From Sipunculus nudus (taxonomy: Eukaryota; Annelida; Sipuncula; Golfingiida; Sipunculidae): a DNA stretch of 64,000 bases. Both the position numbers and the translations under genes were made by a program. A model generated the notes under the pieces. It worked only from the letters and a program-made list of their open reading frames with translations. It ran no database searches and was not told the origin of the DNA. Below, piece after piece: positions 52,434 to 63,713 of this stretch (positions are counted from its first letter, which is position 1; every line of letters starts with the position of its first letter). The stretch is taken from contig CM049307.1 of NCBI GenBank assembly GCA_026874595.1, positions 36,874,862-36,938,861 on the forward strand, in the 5' to 3' direction.

Positions 52434-52834
52434 CCTCTGTGCCTTACCAGTTACTCTTTTCTTTGTTGTTACGTGAGAATATGTTTATCTGGTGAAAAGT
52501 TGTAAACAGCAATGATATAAAATATGCAACTGTTTTTTCAACAGAGATGAATTAACTCTATGGTTTAAATGCATTTTTTTTTGCAAATATGAACATAATA
52601 TAGATAAAATAATGGGGAAAGTGTGTTTCTACCTTTATATTCATGCTTTTTTTAACCATGTTGGTATAACAAAAGCTGGTTACCAATTTGCCATATTCTG
52701 CACAAACTACAGAAACCCTGTCAATTCAAAATATGAAATAAATACTTGTATATTCACAACGTATGATATAAGCCCATGCAAAACATATCACATATTGGGT
52801 TGTGGGGAATATTTCAGGATATAGATAAATGTGA

Positions 52835-53125
52835 AAATGTTATAAAAATGTTTCTTGGATATTTTAAAGGAAACATTTTTAAAATATAAAAAAAATGTAA
52901 CTCACAAAATGTTAATAAAATATTATGAAAACGTTATTAAATTGTTTTACAAAAACATTTTTAAAACATCAAAATAACATTTTTAAAACGTTTTAGCAAA
53001 ATGTTTTAAAAACGTTTTTTCGAACATACAAAAAAAACGTGATAAAAATGTCACGAGAAAACATTTTCAAAACATTTTGCCAAACGTTTATAAAACATTT
53101 TAAAAACATTTTTGTGCTAGCTGGG
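52835..53125 (-). repeat. Right arm: AAATGTTTT/AACATTTT tandem words
   Basis: Mirror image in type of the left arm, with more AACGTTTT variants. It ends at the CCCAG-type terminus. Confidence 0.85.
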
Positions 53126-54780
53126 TACCTTCCAGTGTAACGGAGACGAATGGTGCATTGATCAGCACAACCGTAAATTTAACAGAATTTGATAACGCTT
53201 TTATGAATTGATAACACACACAGCTCTTGCTGATTTTACACTTCTTTCATGGCCCTGTGGTCAACAGCTTTCGTCTTTCTTCTATCTCTGTAAGAAAAAG
53301 AAAACTTTTAATGGGATGGGGGGGGGGGGGGGTAATATAGGACATCATTGGATGTGCATACATAATCGTTAGTGTTCGATTATGCAAAAAAATGGAATCG
53401 ATTTAAAAGAATATGAATGTAAATGACCAATTATCGATTTAATATAGTTAAGGGAACATTATGCAAACTATATAGGCCTAAACATATTGTGTAAATGATT
53501 AAGAAACTGCGGAAATTTTCAAATAGAAACACTTCTAAAAGATTCTTATACTAAAGAGCCTGAGGTGTCTTTGGATTGCCTTTTATTGTTAAAATGGGTC
53601 TAGTTATGACATGAACAATTTTGCTAACCCATTGGTCATGTTTATTGATTAGGCCCCAACACTTAATTCCTAATATTTAGTGCTCTTCTTATCAGCCCCC
53701 CCCCCCCCTCTCAAGGAGAGTGGATAGGCCGAATGGGCACCTTTTAAGTTATCCGCCACTAATTTTTTGTCGTTCTTTTATTTACACTAGATTAGAGTTT
53801 GTGAATGTGACAGTTCCTTCCAAGCGTAAACACTCTTCTCCACCAGAGGGCTCTGTGTTCGCAGCGTACCTGAGAGCCCTCTGGTGAGAGTAACGCTAAC
53901 AAGTTTGCCGCAGGTTCTGCATATTTCTGTCAGCAAAAAAAATATATTTAAGGGAGCAAAAACAAAGACACGTGATTACTTGACCTCTAACCTGTGTCCT
54001 CGTACAGGTCAAATGTGTTGATTGTGTCGAGATCTGTTCAGGTACAGACCTGGTATTGGTAGTGAGGCGAGGTGTCCAGTTAGGTAAGCTGTCAGTGTGG
54101 TATTGGTTACTCTGCAGTGGCATCTTGGTAAACACGTGCTACCAGGACATATCAACATTAAATCAGGTAACTTTAAATGTATTTCTAGCTGTTTTTAACA
54201 TACTCCAATTAAATTTGCGGTTAATTTAAGCTACGCTCTTCATTCAGATTTGTTGAATTATTATTCACACTGATTAAAATTTAAGTTTAATCAATAAATG
54301 ATATGCAAATACCTTCATATACGTATAGTCCGTCCCAGTACCCGGGCGTATCTGCATGTTTTTCCAGGGATAATATTTCATACAAGTAAAGCAGTGTAAA
54401 CCTTTCTTGTCCAAAGGTTCCAGGAGCTATTCCGCCGACTACCTGAGTAAAAAGTAATGCCTTTTTTAACCTTAATTCCTTTTATTTTGTATAAGATAAA
54501 TAATCCAAAATATGACAAAACAAGTTACAACTTTTACGACTTATTCCTTGTCTGAGAACTGATAATAAACAAGCCAGTCAAACTTATGACGTCAGTCAGT
54601 TGAAGGTGATGGGGGACCAATCGCTATGACATCTTTGTGACATCACGTTGTCTAACTTGGAACACAAAACGCAGCCATATAGACTTGGAAAGTGCAGTGT
54701 ACCATGGAGGAATGTATTCTGTCCAGCAGTGCAGGGAAGACGCGATCCACGCCATATCAGCATAAATAACTCTAATGAGT
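53126..54780. other. CpG-retaining intergenic tract, possible promoter area
   Basis: CpG is again common here. A consensus donor (TTAG|gtaagc, 54084) and an ATG in very good context (taccATGg, 54703, a 22-codon frame) might mark a first exon of a gene extending beyond the window. No downstream exon is recognised, so no gene is called. It contains G/C runs at 53318-53332 and 53696-53708. Confidence 0.35.
53840..53887. promoter_or_regulatory. Two convergent CTCF-like motifs in a 14-bp-arm inverted repeat
   Basis: CCACCAGAGGGCTCT at 53840-53854 (+) and TCACCAGAGGGCTCT on the opposite strand (53873-53887). CACCAGAGGGCTCT is perfectly mirrored with 18 bases between. Both match the CTCF core CCASYAGRGGGC; the second is off at the first base. 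The convergent arrangement in a CpG-rich tract next to the foldback-like segment suggests an insulator or boundary (inference). Confidence 0.45.
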
Positions 54781-56200
54781 CGCAAAGTAAATACTGTTTA
54801 CATGATAAATAACTACTTTACACTAAATTGGCGGAATATCTGTTTATCTACTTCTGGTCAAAAGGCATTTTTAAAGAATATTCTTAAAATAATTATCGCT
54901 AAAAACCTGCGGACAAGGGTTTTTGGACGAATTATATTTATTATTATATTTATTCAATATTTAAATAGATGTTTCAGGAAACAGTAATCACTGTTAATAA
55001 TTTAATGGTATGTTCGGGGTCTTTATTTAAAAATCATTATTAAATGTAAATTATCTGATAGAAACCAGAGTTTAATGGATTTTATACGTCATTTTCAGTA
55101 TATTTTATGGCAATCAAAAGCATTTTCAAACAGATTTGACTGAAACTGTATGAATCTAGTTAAGGAGGTTGTTTCAAAACCTTTTCCAATGCAAATCTAA
55201 TTATTGACTCAGCGAAAGTGCCATGTGAATGCCCAATTTGCATTCAAAACGGTTTAGAACTAGTTTTGTAGCAGCAGCTAGGTCACAGCTCAAGCACAAA
55301 TTTTATGCTTGTGGCAGCATGTTCTTACATGGGCCAAAAAGGAGCTAAATGCTGGTGAAAACATTCAATGTAGTTTGAAACTGATTTGACCAATCCACTT
55401 TAAACAAAACGTTTAAAACTGTGTGTGAAAGGGGTATATTTGTGAGGGGGCGATCCACAGAGAAAAGATATTAAATATATATCTTACCTTATGCTCTCAA
55501 TATATGATTTATAATTGAAATATTATTGAAGAAAGATTTCACTTATTTTCAGGGGAAACTTTGTAAAAAATGTAAACAATCCTTTCTTGTAATCACTGTA
55601 TTGAAAAATTGTGTTTTATACCACTAAAACATAAGGGGGCAAAAATGTACATTATACCCCTGCCTATCCTCTTAAAAAATTGAGGGGGACATGTCTTGAA
55701 GATACTCGACAAAGGAACAGCTTGTTTAATTTGTTTTACATATGTGAACAAAGGTTATTGTTTATATAATCCTAAACTTTACCATGACATTAAAACCCTA
55801 ATCATTAAACCTAACCTTAAGAATATGAAAGGTTTTCCTGTAAGACATACAAAAATGGGCAAGACTTTTACTTGTTCAATATATCCAAAGAAATCCTGGT
55901 ATAAAACAGAGAAAGCTGCTGTGAAAATAACCACACATGAACAAATGAAGTTGGATAAACCTTCTAAGAATTATATATATTAGAAGGGACTGGACAGTGT
56001 ACACATGAAAGATGTGATTCTCCACATATAAAGGGCTTCAGCTAATATGACAATGACATACTATCACACATGTCCACATGAAAGCGCTTACAAGTGAAAT
56101 AAAATAAGTTTGTGCAGGATATAATTATTGCATGCACACAAAGCACTTGCAAAAAGAATATTTAAAAAAATAAGGGGTCATTTACACTTCTGAAATAGGT
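54781..56200. other. AT-rich stretch without assigned gene
   Basis: An open frame of 95 codons (55696-55983, +) is lysine-rich and matches no family I know. CpG becomes rare after about 55.3 kb. Nothing else is seen. Confidence 0.6.
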
Positions 56201-56224
56201 CTGGTGTGCTTTCAGGTAGATTGG

Positions 56225-56740
56225 AGCATGGTTAGGCCACAGAACTTGTGGTTTGTGGGTTTGGGTCCCTGGTCAAACTGGGCCATGGAACTTGTGGTTT
56301 GTGGATTTGGGCCCCATTCAAAATGGGCCATGGAACTTGTGGTTTGTGGGTTTGGGTCCCATTCAAACTGGGCCATGGAACTTGTGGTTTGTGGGTTTGG
56401 GTCCCATTCAAACTGGGCCATGGAACTTGTGGTTTGTGGATTTGGGTCCCATTCAAACTGGGCCATGGAACTTGTGGTTTGTGGGTTTGGGTCCCATTCT
56501 AACTGGGCCATGGAACTTGTGGTTCATGGGTTTGGGTCCCATTCTAACTGGGTAATGGAACTTGTGGTTTGTGGGTTTGGGTCTCATTCAAACTGGGCCA
56601 TGGAACTTGTGGTTTGTAGGTTTGGGTCCCATTCAAACTGGGCCATGGAACTTGAGGTTTGTGGGTTTGGGTCTCATTCAAACTGGGCCATGGAACTTGT
56701 GGTTTGTGGATTTGGGTCCCATTCAGACTGTTCCATTCCC
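56225..56740 (+). repeat. 45-bp minisatellite, about 11 copies, open in several frames
   Basis: Copies of a 45-bp unit (GGGCCATGGAACTTGTGGTT then TGTGGGTTTGGGTCCCATTC then AAACT) are 90% or more alike, with the first copy more diverged. Because 45 is a multiple of 3 and the unit lacks stops in several frames, long repetitive frames appear on both strands, such as 56204-56758 (+) with a 15-residue repeat ELVVCGFGSHSNWAM. I see no promoter, splice or family evidence that any is translated. Confidence 0.95.
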
Positions 56741-57150
56741 ATTCAAACCATCATCTAAGGTAAGAACCCTGGCCTAAGTCTTTACCATATTGCATTTGAA
56801 TCAAGTGATACATCCTTGTGATTGGCAAAGCAACCACAAACCAGAGAGCTAGTAAGGATTTGTAGTAAACATTTGCGCATGTTACTTCATTCATAACATT
56901 TTGGTGGGAATGTGCATGAGGACATTGTTGATGGTACCTATGGACCAAATGAGCCTAGATCATGGGGCAACTACTGTGTTTAAGTTACACAACTTGAGAA
57001 ACTCTTAAGTCTAAAAAATGATAATACAGCCTAATAATGACAATTCAAGTACATGTTCAAGACAAATGAGATCTACTGTTTACAGGAAGAACTGTGTGAT
57101 TTTACAGTAGGTTAGAAGGGTTCATGACAGAGTTACTTTCTAGGAGCTGA
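56741..57150. other. Unassigned sequence
   Basis: No repeat, exon or RNA gene is recognised. Confidence 0.6.
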
Positions 57151-58035
57151 TCAGCCTTATTTACTGTTAGCGAACCTGTGAGCTTATGCGATGCTATTTC
57201 AAAAACCATTAGAGCTAGCAGTGCAAAATTTTGTGGAAGAATCAGTCACATGTCAAACTTAATATGATTTGCTCAAATTTTTGCTATCTGCATTTGCTTA
57301 GATTTGATAGGGAAAAAGCTAAAACAGTATTAAAAATCTTCTTCCCTAAACTGTCCTGCCAAATTAGTCAATATTTCACAGAAATAATCTATGAACTAAT
57401 CTCGTCTTAAATTTGTTCAAATGGCTTTATGGTTCCAGTTTGGTGAATTTGGCGGAGTAACAGTAAGCTGAACTAAGTCCTTTGACCAAAAAAGGATACT
57501 TAAATTGCGTACAATATCAGAAATGGTTGGAGCTATCATCACCACATTTTATGCCAATGTTGGTCACATGATTAATATATAAAGTTAAGGTATTGGTGGT
57601 GCCACCTGCATCAACCTTTTTGGGTCATTGGTCATCAGTACATTAACCCATATTAATTTCACAAAAATAGCAGGAGCTAGCATCCCCAAATTTTATGCAA
57701 AAATCTGTCACATATCAAATGTTGGGAGATTGAGCTTTTGTGGCACCACCTGAATTAACATATATTTTACGGGAAAAAGCTAAAAAATATTTGAAAATCT
57801 TCTTCTCCTTTGAAATCATTCAGCCAAATTGTTCAATATTTCACAGAAATGATCCCAGAGATGAGCTCTCTAAAGTTTGTTCAAATGGTTTGGGTTTGAT
57901 GAATTTTTGCTGAGTTACAGGAATTTAAACTTAGTCATTTGGCCAAGTCAACATACAGACATAACAATCTCAGAAATGACTGGAGCTAGCATTACAAAAA
58001 TTTGTGCAAATGTTGGTCACATGACTCGTAATTAT
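57150..58035 (+). repeat. Dispersed repeat units with GGAGCTAGCAT...GGTCACAT
   Basis: A unit with '(A/G)GAGCTA(G/T)CA(T/G)', 'AAATTTT(A/G)TGCAAAT' and 'GTCACAT' recurs near 57210, 57527, 57672 and 57977, diverged, with GTGCCACCTG words between. Two longer segments (57310-57440 and 57775-57910) are also similar (TTCTTCTCC...AATATTTCACAGAAAT). Confidence 0.65.
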
Positions 58036-58800
58036 GTCTCCCCCCCCCCCCAGGGGAGACGTTGTTTTCAGTGCCGTCGTCGTCTGTCTTCGTCTGTTGT
58101 CCTCAGTGGTCTTCTGTAGGATATCTTTTGAATGAAATAACTTTTGAAGGGCTGCATATTTTCCACCAAAATTTAAATAAAACTGATGGTTCCCACCAAA
58201 TCACAGATGAGTTTGAAACCTGATGACCTTGACCTCTATCTTCAAGGTCAAATCTGCCATAATATTAAATTTTTGTTAAGCCCATAACTTTTTTTTAAGT
58301 ATTTCACATTTTGTCCTCAAATTTGGTACACCAATTGTCCCTACAATGTTCTCAAAGGAAATTGAAAAACTGGGTGACCTTGACCTTCATATTCAAGGTC
58401 AAATCTGCCAAAATGTAAACTTTTTTGGGTTATTTTGTGAACACGATATCTTTAAAAGGGCTGCCTATTTTTCGCCAAAATTAGACACACTAATGGTTCC
58501 TATTGAAATCTTGGACAAGTTTGAAACCGGGTGACCTTGACCATCTTCAAGTTCAAATCTGCCAAGATGGAAAATTATTCAGAAGCCCATAACTTTTGGA
58601 GTATTTCACATTTTGTCCTCACATTTGGTACACTGATTGTTCCTACAAAGTTCGCAAAGTAGTTCAAAAGCTTGTGACCTTTACCGATATCTTCAAGGTC
58701 AAATCAGCCAAATTTTATTTATTGTTTTGTGAAGATGATAACCTTTAAAGGGTTGGATATTTTCCTCTGATTTTTGGCAGGATTATTGGATCTTAAGCAA
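58035..58800 (+). repeat. Dispersed repeat with GTCTCC hairpin lead-in and TCAAGGTCA units
   Basis: It begins GTCTC, C(12), then the mirrored GGGGAGAC (58036-58060), followed by a CGTCGTCTGTCT run and about four units of 145-160 bp. Each carries TGACC(T)TTGACC then 'ATCTTCAAGGTCAAATCTGCC' (near 58213, 58371, 58529 and 58674). The lead-in is a pattern I associate with bivalve dispersed repeats. Confidence 0.75.
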
Positions 58801-58899
58801 TGAAAGGACTAAATCTTTTATTATTCTAAACATTTTACATTAAAAATATTTTGAATATCTCAGCTTGAAAAAAAAAGTATTGTAGCCAAAGTCTTTCAG

Positions 58900-59145
58900 T
58901 GTAAACAGATTTACCGACAGTCCAAGATTGTGCCTGTATCTATAAATAGCTTGGCAGACTGCCAGCTATATCAGATTTGGCAACAGGCCAAAGGTCAGTC
59001 TGAATCTATTTATAGCTTTGGCAGACTGCCAACTGTATCAGATTATGCAACAGGTCAATAGTTCACTCAGTGCAGCCAGGTACAGGTCAAGAGATTATTC
59101 AATGCATCCAGGTGCATGTCAAGAGATCATTCATTGCGGTAGCTG
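58900..59145 (+). repeat. Two short tandem duplications
   Basis: A unit of about 80-90 bp with GCAGACTGCCA and CAGATTNNGCAACAGG appears twice (about 58935-59000 and 59015-59060). It is followed by a unit of about 38 bp ending GTCAAGAGATNATTCA (twice, 59060-59140). Confidence 0.65.
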
Positions 59146-59219
59146 AAGCTAGCTATTAGTTCTGCTTCACTCCGGGCAACTGCCTTTCTCACCTAAGCCT
59201 GGTCAACCCGATGCACATG

Positions 59220-59830
59220 AGTAGTTTGATATATTGGCATGATATTTTGACCTGACCATGCATCTTTGATAGCTTTCTCATACACAAGACTGGTGTCATC
59301 ACCTACATTGACTTTTGCTTTGTGTATGTACCTGCTTATTTCTCAGGAGGGATTTGATATATCAGCCTGAAATTGTGCATATGTATACATCTCAGATAGC
59401 TTTGTTGTATGCAAGACAGGTGGCATCACCTACAATAATTTTTGCACAGTGTATGTCCCTGCTTATTTTTCAGGAGAAATTTGATATATCAGCCTGAAAT
59501 TGGGCATATGTATACATCTCAGATAGCTTTGCTGTATGCAAGACAGGTGGCGTCACCTACAATAAATTTTGCACAGTGTATGTCCCTGCTTATTTTTTAG
59601 GAGGAATTTGATATATCAGCCTGATATTGGGCATATGTATACATCTCAGATAGCTTAGTTGTATGCAAGACAGGTGGCGTCACCTAAAATTGTTTCATGC
59701 ATATGTGCACATAGCCGAAGAGCGGTTTGAATCATATGCCTGAAATTTTGCATGTCAATACATCTTTAATGGGTTTCTCGTACACAAGACTGGTGGTGCC
59801 ACCTACAATAATTTTTGTGTTATGTGCACC
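59220..59830 (+). repeat. Tandem array of about 126-bp units with GGTGGCGTCACC core
   Basis: Four to five units. CAGATAGCTT is at about 59392, 59519 and 59646, and each unit has 'CAAGACAGGTGGCRTCACCTA' (59413, 59540, 59667), 'GCACAGTGTATGTCCCTGCT' and 'GATATATCAGCCTGA'. The outer copies near 59265 and 59740-59800 are more diverged. The core and its flanks match the units at 33090-33660. Confidence 0.9.
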
Positions 59831-60199
59831 ATTGCCAGTATTTCAGCAGTGACGTTTGTGTAATTGGTGCATGTACTTGGGTTCAAAATGTTCAGCACTT
59901 GCATTGCACAAATACATGTCACACTTGAAATTGAAAAGTAACAGTCCAGCAGAGAAGCATTATACCTGATGTATATCCAATTGCACAGGTTCACATATGG
60001 CCTATAGGCATTGTTGCAAGTTGCTTGTATCAGGCACTGCAGGTAAGTTAAGATATTTAAATTAACTTGTACTTCTTGATTTTTCATTTTAATAATATTA
60101 ATTCTTAAAAATACACATATTTTTCTTAAGTCTGGCCTTCCAAATATTGCCAAGAGCTGATAAATTTATATTTACCGGTTAGATCCAAGTATTAAGCAT

Positions 60200-61010
60200 A
60201 TCCCTTGGTGTAAGAATGTGTTGTGAGGAATTGGTGTTAAGAGATAACAGTTTTGTTATGGAGTAGGAGATGGCATATTTATTCATTAAGAAATATTTAA
60301 AGGAATGTTTCATATTTCCTGTTTCATAATTACAAGCTTGGTTTCATGCATATCAGACTGAACAATTAACGACTTCCTATAATTGATGACATCCGACAAC
60401 CAGTCATCCCGTCACACACATAGGCTTCTCTCCCAATTTAATCAGAGAACAGTACACCAGACCAATAAGACCTAACTTAAGTCTGTGCAAACAGAAATGG
60501 TGTCACAGAATGACTTATGTGGTAAGTTTTTATAAGAGAATGGTAGAACACGATTAAAAAAAATTATTTTATGAGACTTCACATGTGTATGTAAGCAGTT
60601 TAACACTGTCCTCCAGATAAGACGGAAGTTAGATTGTTTCTCATTTCTCAATAACCATACCATTTGGGTTAATTTATGCTGAAATCACTGAGACAGTTAT
60701 ATCAGTGTCCAAATTTAGAGGTACACTTATTTCTGTCACCCAATCAGGAACACTCCTTGTGACGCATGTATAAGCCATTTTATGAATATGTATCTTTAAG
60801 GTAATGTTTCATGTTGAACAAAACTATCTGTAGTGTGTGCTTTGAGAGAGCAGAGAGTCAGAGAGATGGACCATCTCTTGCCAGGCCCTGCAGGCCCTAA
60901 TCTATTTGCTGTTAAATAAAGACTTCTATCATCAACTGGTCTTGGAACATTGTCAGCCACGCGCATCAATAACAACTGTATGTGATACAGGTGGGGACTC
61001 CCCAATCCCT
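60200..61010 (+). repeat. Diverged direct duplication, copy 1
   Basis: Colinear with 62005-62750 over about 0.75 kb at an offset of 1737-1747 bp. Shared landmarks include GATGGCATATTT, ACTGAACAATTAA(C/T)GACTT, TTTAATCAGAGAA, AATAAAGACTTCT (60915 and 62652) and GAACATTGTCAG. Neither copy has a clear reading frame. Both end with AATAAA some 60-90 bases before the similarity fades. Confidence 0.8.
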
Positions 61011-62004
61011 TCTTATCAGTATTATAAATTGTTTTTCAGACATTGGAAACAATTCCATTTATTATTAATAATAAGTTTTTGAGAAACTTTGAGTGTTATT
61101 TTATAAACATCAGAAGCTTGTTACAATGGTTTTGGTGCACAATAGGCTGACAGGTAGATTATAATAAGAAATACATATGTTGCAATAGTCTCTCTTTAGG
61201 AGAGGACAGTTCCATAGCTGATAACAGATCAAATATAGGGTTTTACCCTGTTTTCTTATCTTGAAAGCATGTTTGCAGTAAAATATTGTTTGCATAAGCA
61301 GTTTAAATAAAGCTAGTAGAAATGACAGAAGAAGTGCAAGCTAAGGGAATTACCTTCTTACTATATTGCAAGCTAAGGGAATTTATTCTGTAACCAATGA
61401 AATATTTTTGTACAGGAGCCCTGCCATTGTTTCTTTCATCTGAAAAAGAAACTCTTCCCTTTGGGGTTATAAGTACTTGGTAAATATGTTTGACTGTGTA
61501 GCCAGATTTCATCTTGGATTTTGGCAAGATGTAAGTGCGTTTTTTAATGGAAGTGCTGTTTCAAAAGGAAGAAATACGGTAACCACATCTTCACAGTATT
61601 CACCTTAACAGTGCTGGACACCTCCTCGTGAGCCAGAGATGTGGTACTGACTGATGTTCCAAACCAAAGCCTTGTCTGAAGGTTATTTAAATATTTTAAA
61701 GCACAGGCACTTGAATCCCAGCAAACTAGATATATCTGTAGACTGTAGGCATAGCTACTGTAATGATAATAAATAAGTTAGGTCATGAATAGAATGCAGT
61801 GGTACTGATTTATAACCGGATAAGATTGATAACCTTGTGACACAACTTAACTACATGTATGTCAATAACACATATATATAGTTACCATCTTTTTCATCAA
61901 GCCAAGTTTGACTTTTTATCGAACATGCTTTAGAAAATAAAAACCAGCTTATCATGTCAGTGTTTCTAGGTTTATTTCTTCGTTTTGACATCAATAATGT
62001 GTAA
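61011..62004. other. Spacer between duplicated segments
   Basis: AT-rich sequence. Bases 61323-61385 contain 'GCAAGCTAAGGGAAT' twice within 35 bp. No gene is recognised. Confidence 0.6.
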
Positions 62005-62750
62005 TGATGTAAGGATATGGCATATTTGTTTATAAGGAAATATTTCAGTGAATATTTCACATTTAACATTTCATAAATACAAGCTTGATTTCAGGGAGGT
62101 CAGACTGAACAATTAATGACTTCTCATAATTGATGACACAGACAATCAGTCTTCCAGTCACATTCACATAGGCATCTCTCCCAGTTTAATCAGAGAATGG
62201 TAAACCAAACCATTAGGGCCCATTTTAAGTCAGTGTAAACTGAAATATTGTCACAGAATGAAAACTGTGTTTAACTTGATGAGAGAATGGTAGGGCACAA
62301 TTTTAACATGTTATTTTATGAGACCCCGTGTATATGTAAGCACCATCCTCAAAATATGACTGAGGCTTGACTAATTCTCTTTCTTAATAATGTACCATCT
62401 GGGGTGATTTATGCTGATGTCATTGAGACAATTATAACAGGGTCTGAATTTAAAGGTATACATATTCCTGTCATCCAAACACTAATACTCCTTGTGACGA
62501 AATGGTGAAGTCATTTTATAAATATGTATCTATAAGTCATGTCTGCATGTTGAACAAAACTGTCTGTAGTGCATGCCCTGAGGGAGAGAGACCGTTTCTT
62601 ACCCCCTGCAAGCCTCGGCAGAGACTGCATGGCCCAGACCTATTGCTGTTGAATAAAGACTTCTGTCATTAAAATGGGCTTAGAACATTGTCAGTCACAT
62701 GCATCAGCAACTGCTTGCGAATGAGATATGAGTGGGAACTCTCCGTTCCA
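62005..62750 (+). repeat. Diverged direct duplication, copy 2
   Basis: Second copy of the segment at 60200-61010. It lacks some internal stretches and has AATAAA at 62652-62657. It may be an old segmental duplication or two insertions of one dispersed element. Confidence 0.8.
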
Positions 62751-63009
62751 CCTTTGTATCATGATCAATGACAGTAATCACATTAATAAAGGGATGATAG
62801 TCACCTCTGAGATTAGGCATAAGTTTGAACTATGATCTAAACCCTGGACTGACGCATTGTGATGACACTTATGGTGGTTAACTGACAGCAGGGTCATACA
62901 TTTGTACCTAGGGCTGTTGTGGCCTGCTGTGCTGATATATATAATTGACTGAGGGCTGAGTGATTAATATACTATCGATGTGCATGGTATGGCTGGGATC
63001 TGGATACTA

Positions 63010-63711
63010 CAGTCGAACCTGTCTAATGCGACCACCCAAGGGACTGGTCAAAGTGGTCTTAATAGACAGGTGGTCGTATTTGACAGGTTCTGAACACTTA
63101 GGAACTGCACTAATCTAGCTGACATGTATGACGGAAATATACATATCAGACCATCCTTATGACTAGAAATAAATTCATATTTGCAGAAGGGAACAATCTT
63201 GGGTGTTACATGTATTTGTAATTGCACACAAATGTACATGTACTTATCTGTGTAATTTGATGTAATGCACTGAATAGATCAAAGACAGAACACAGAGGCA
63301 CAGATCAAAGATTGACTTCGGGGTACCCCCATTCATGTGGAGTCATGTGAGCCAGTCACATTGCCCAACAGGGTCCCAATAATAAGCAGTGTGTGCTCTG
63401 TACACCCGCACACTAGTAACACAAACAGAAAGCGGTGCAAGTGACCGCAATTTCATGCATGGTCAATCAACTGACCGGTCAGTGCTGGTCAGTGAGTAGC
63501 ACAAAGAGTGCCCGCATTAGGCAGGTCTGTTAATTAGTAATATGTCACTTTGGTCAGGAAAATTGTCTGTAATCCGTAATAGCCAGGTGGTTGTATTTCA
63601 CAGGTTTTATCTATAGATAATATAACAGAATTTCAAAAGGGACTGATATCTAGTGGTCGTAATAACCAGGTGCTCGCATTTCACAGATGGTTGTTCTGAA
63701 AGGTTGGACTG
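63010..63711. mobile_element. TA-flanked inverted-repeat element (702 bp, Tc1/pogo-like)
   Basis: The left end CAGTCGAACCTGTC and the right end AGGTTGGACTG are inverted copies, each flanked by TA (63008-63009 and 63712-63713). Internally, both ends carry 'GTGGTCGTA...ACAGG' words, repeated near 63575-63680. No transposase frame is present. A degraded relative lies at 39160-39300. Confidence 0.75.
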
Positions 63712-63713
63712 TA

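Larger units (their letters stand above)
49707..53125. mobile_element. Foldback-like segment with inverted CCCAG ends enclosing a small gene
   Basis: The left end CCCAGGTAGCACAAAA (49707-49722) and the right end TTTTGTGCTAGCTGGG (53110-53125) are inverted copies differing by one base, each flanked by TA (49705-49706 and 53126-53127). Both arms (about 49707-50280 and 52835-53125) are arrays of AACATTTTTAAAACATTTT-type words. The 2.5-kb interior has microsatellites, an E2F-type promoter, a short exon with a donor and a terminal exon with AATAAA. No transposase is seen. It may be one non-autonomous element carrying gene sequence, or two separate half-elements flanking a resident gene. Confidence 0.55.

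Noticed and set aside
54703-54768. 22-codon ORF with very good ATG context as a gene start
   Set aside because: No donor of quality inside it and no downstream exon recognised; kept only as a possible first-exon hint.
55696-55983. 95-codon lysine-rich open frame
   Set aside because: No domain, promoter or splice signals; AT-rich sequence readily yields lysine/isoleucine-rich frames.
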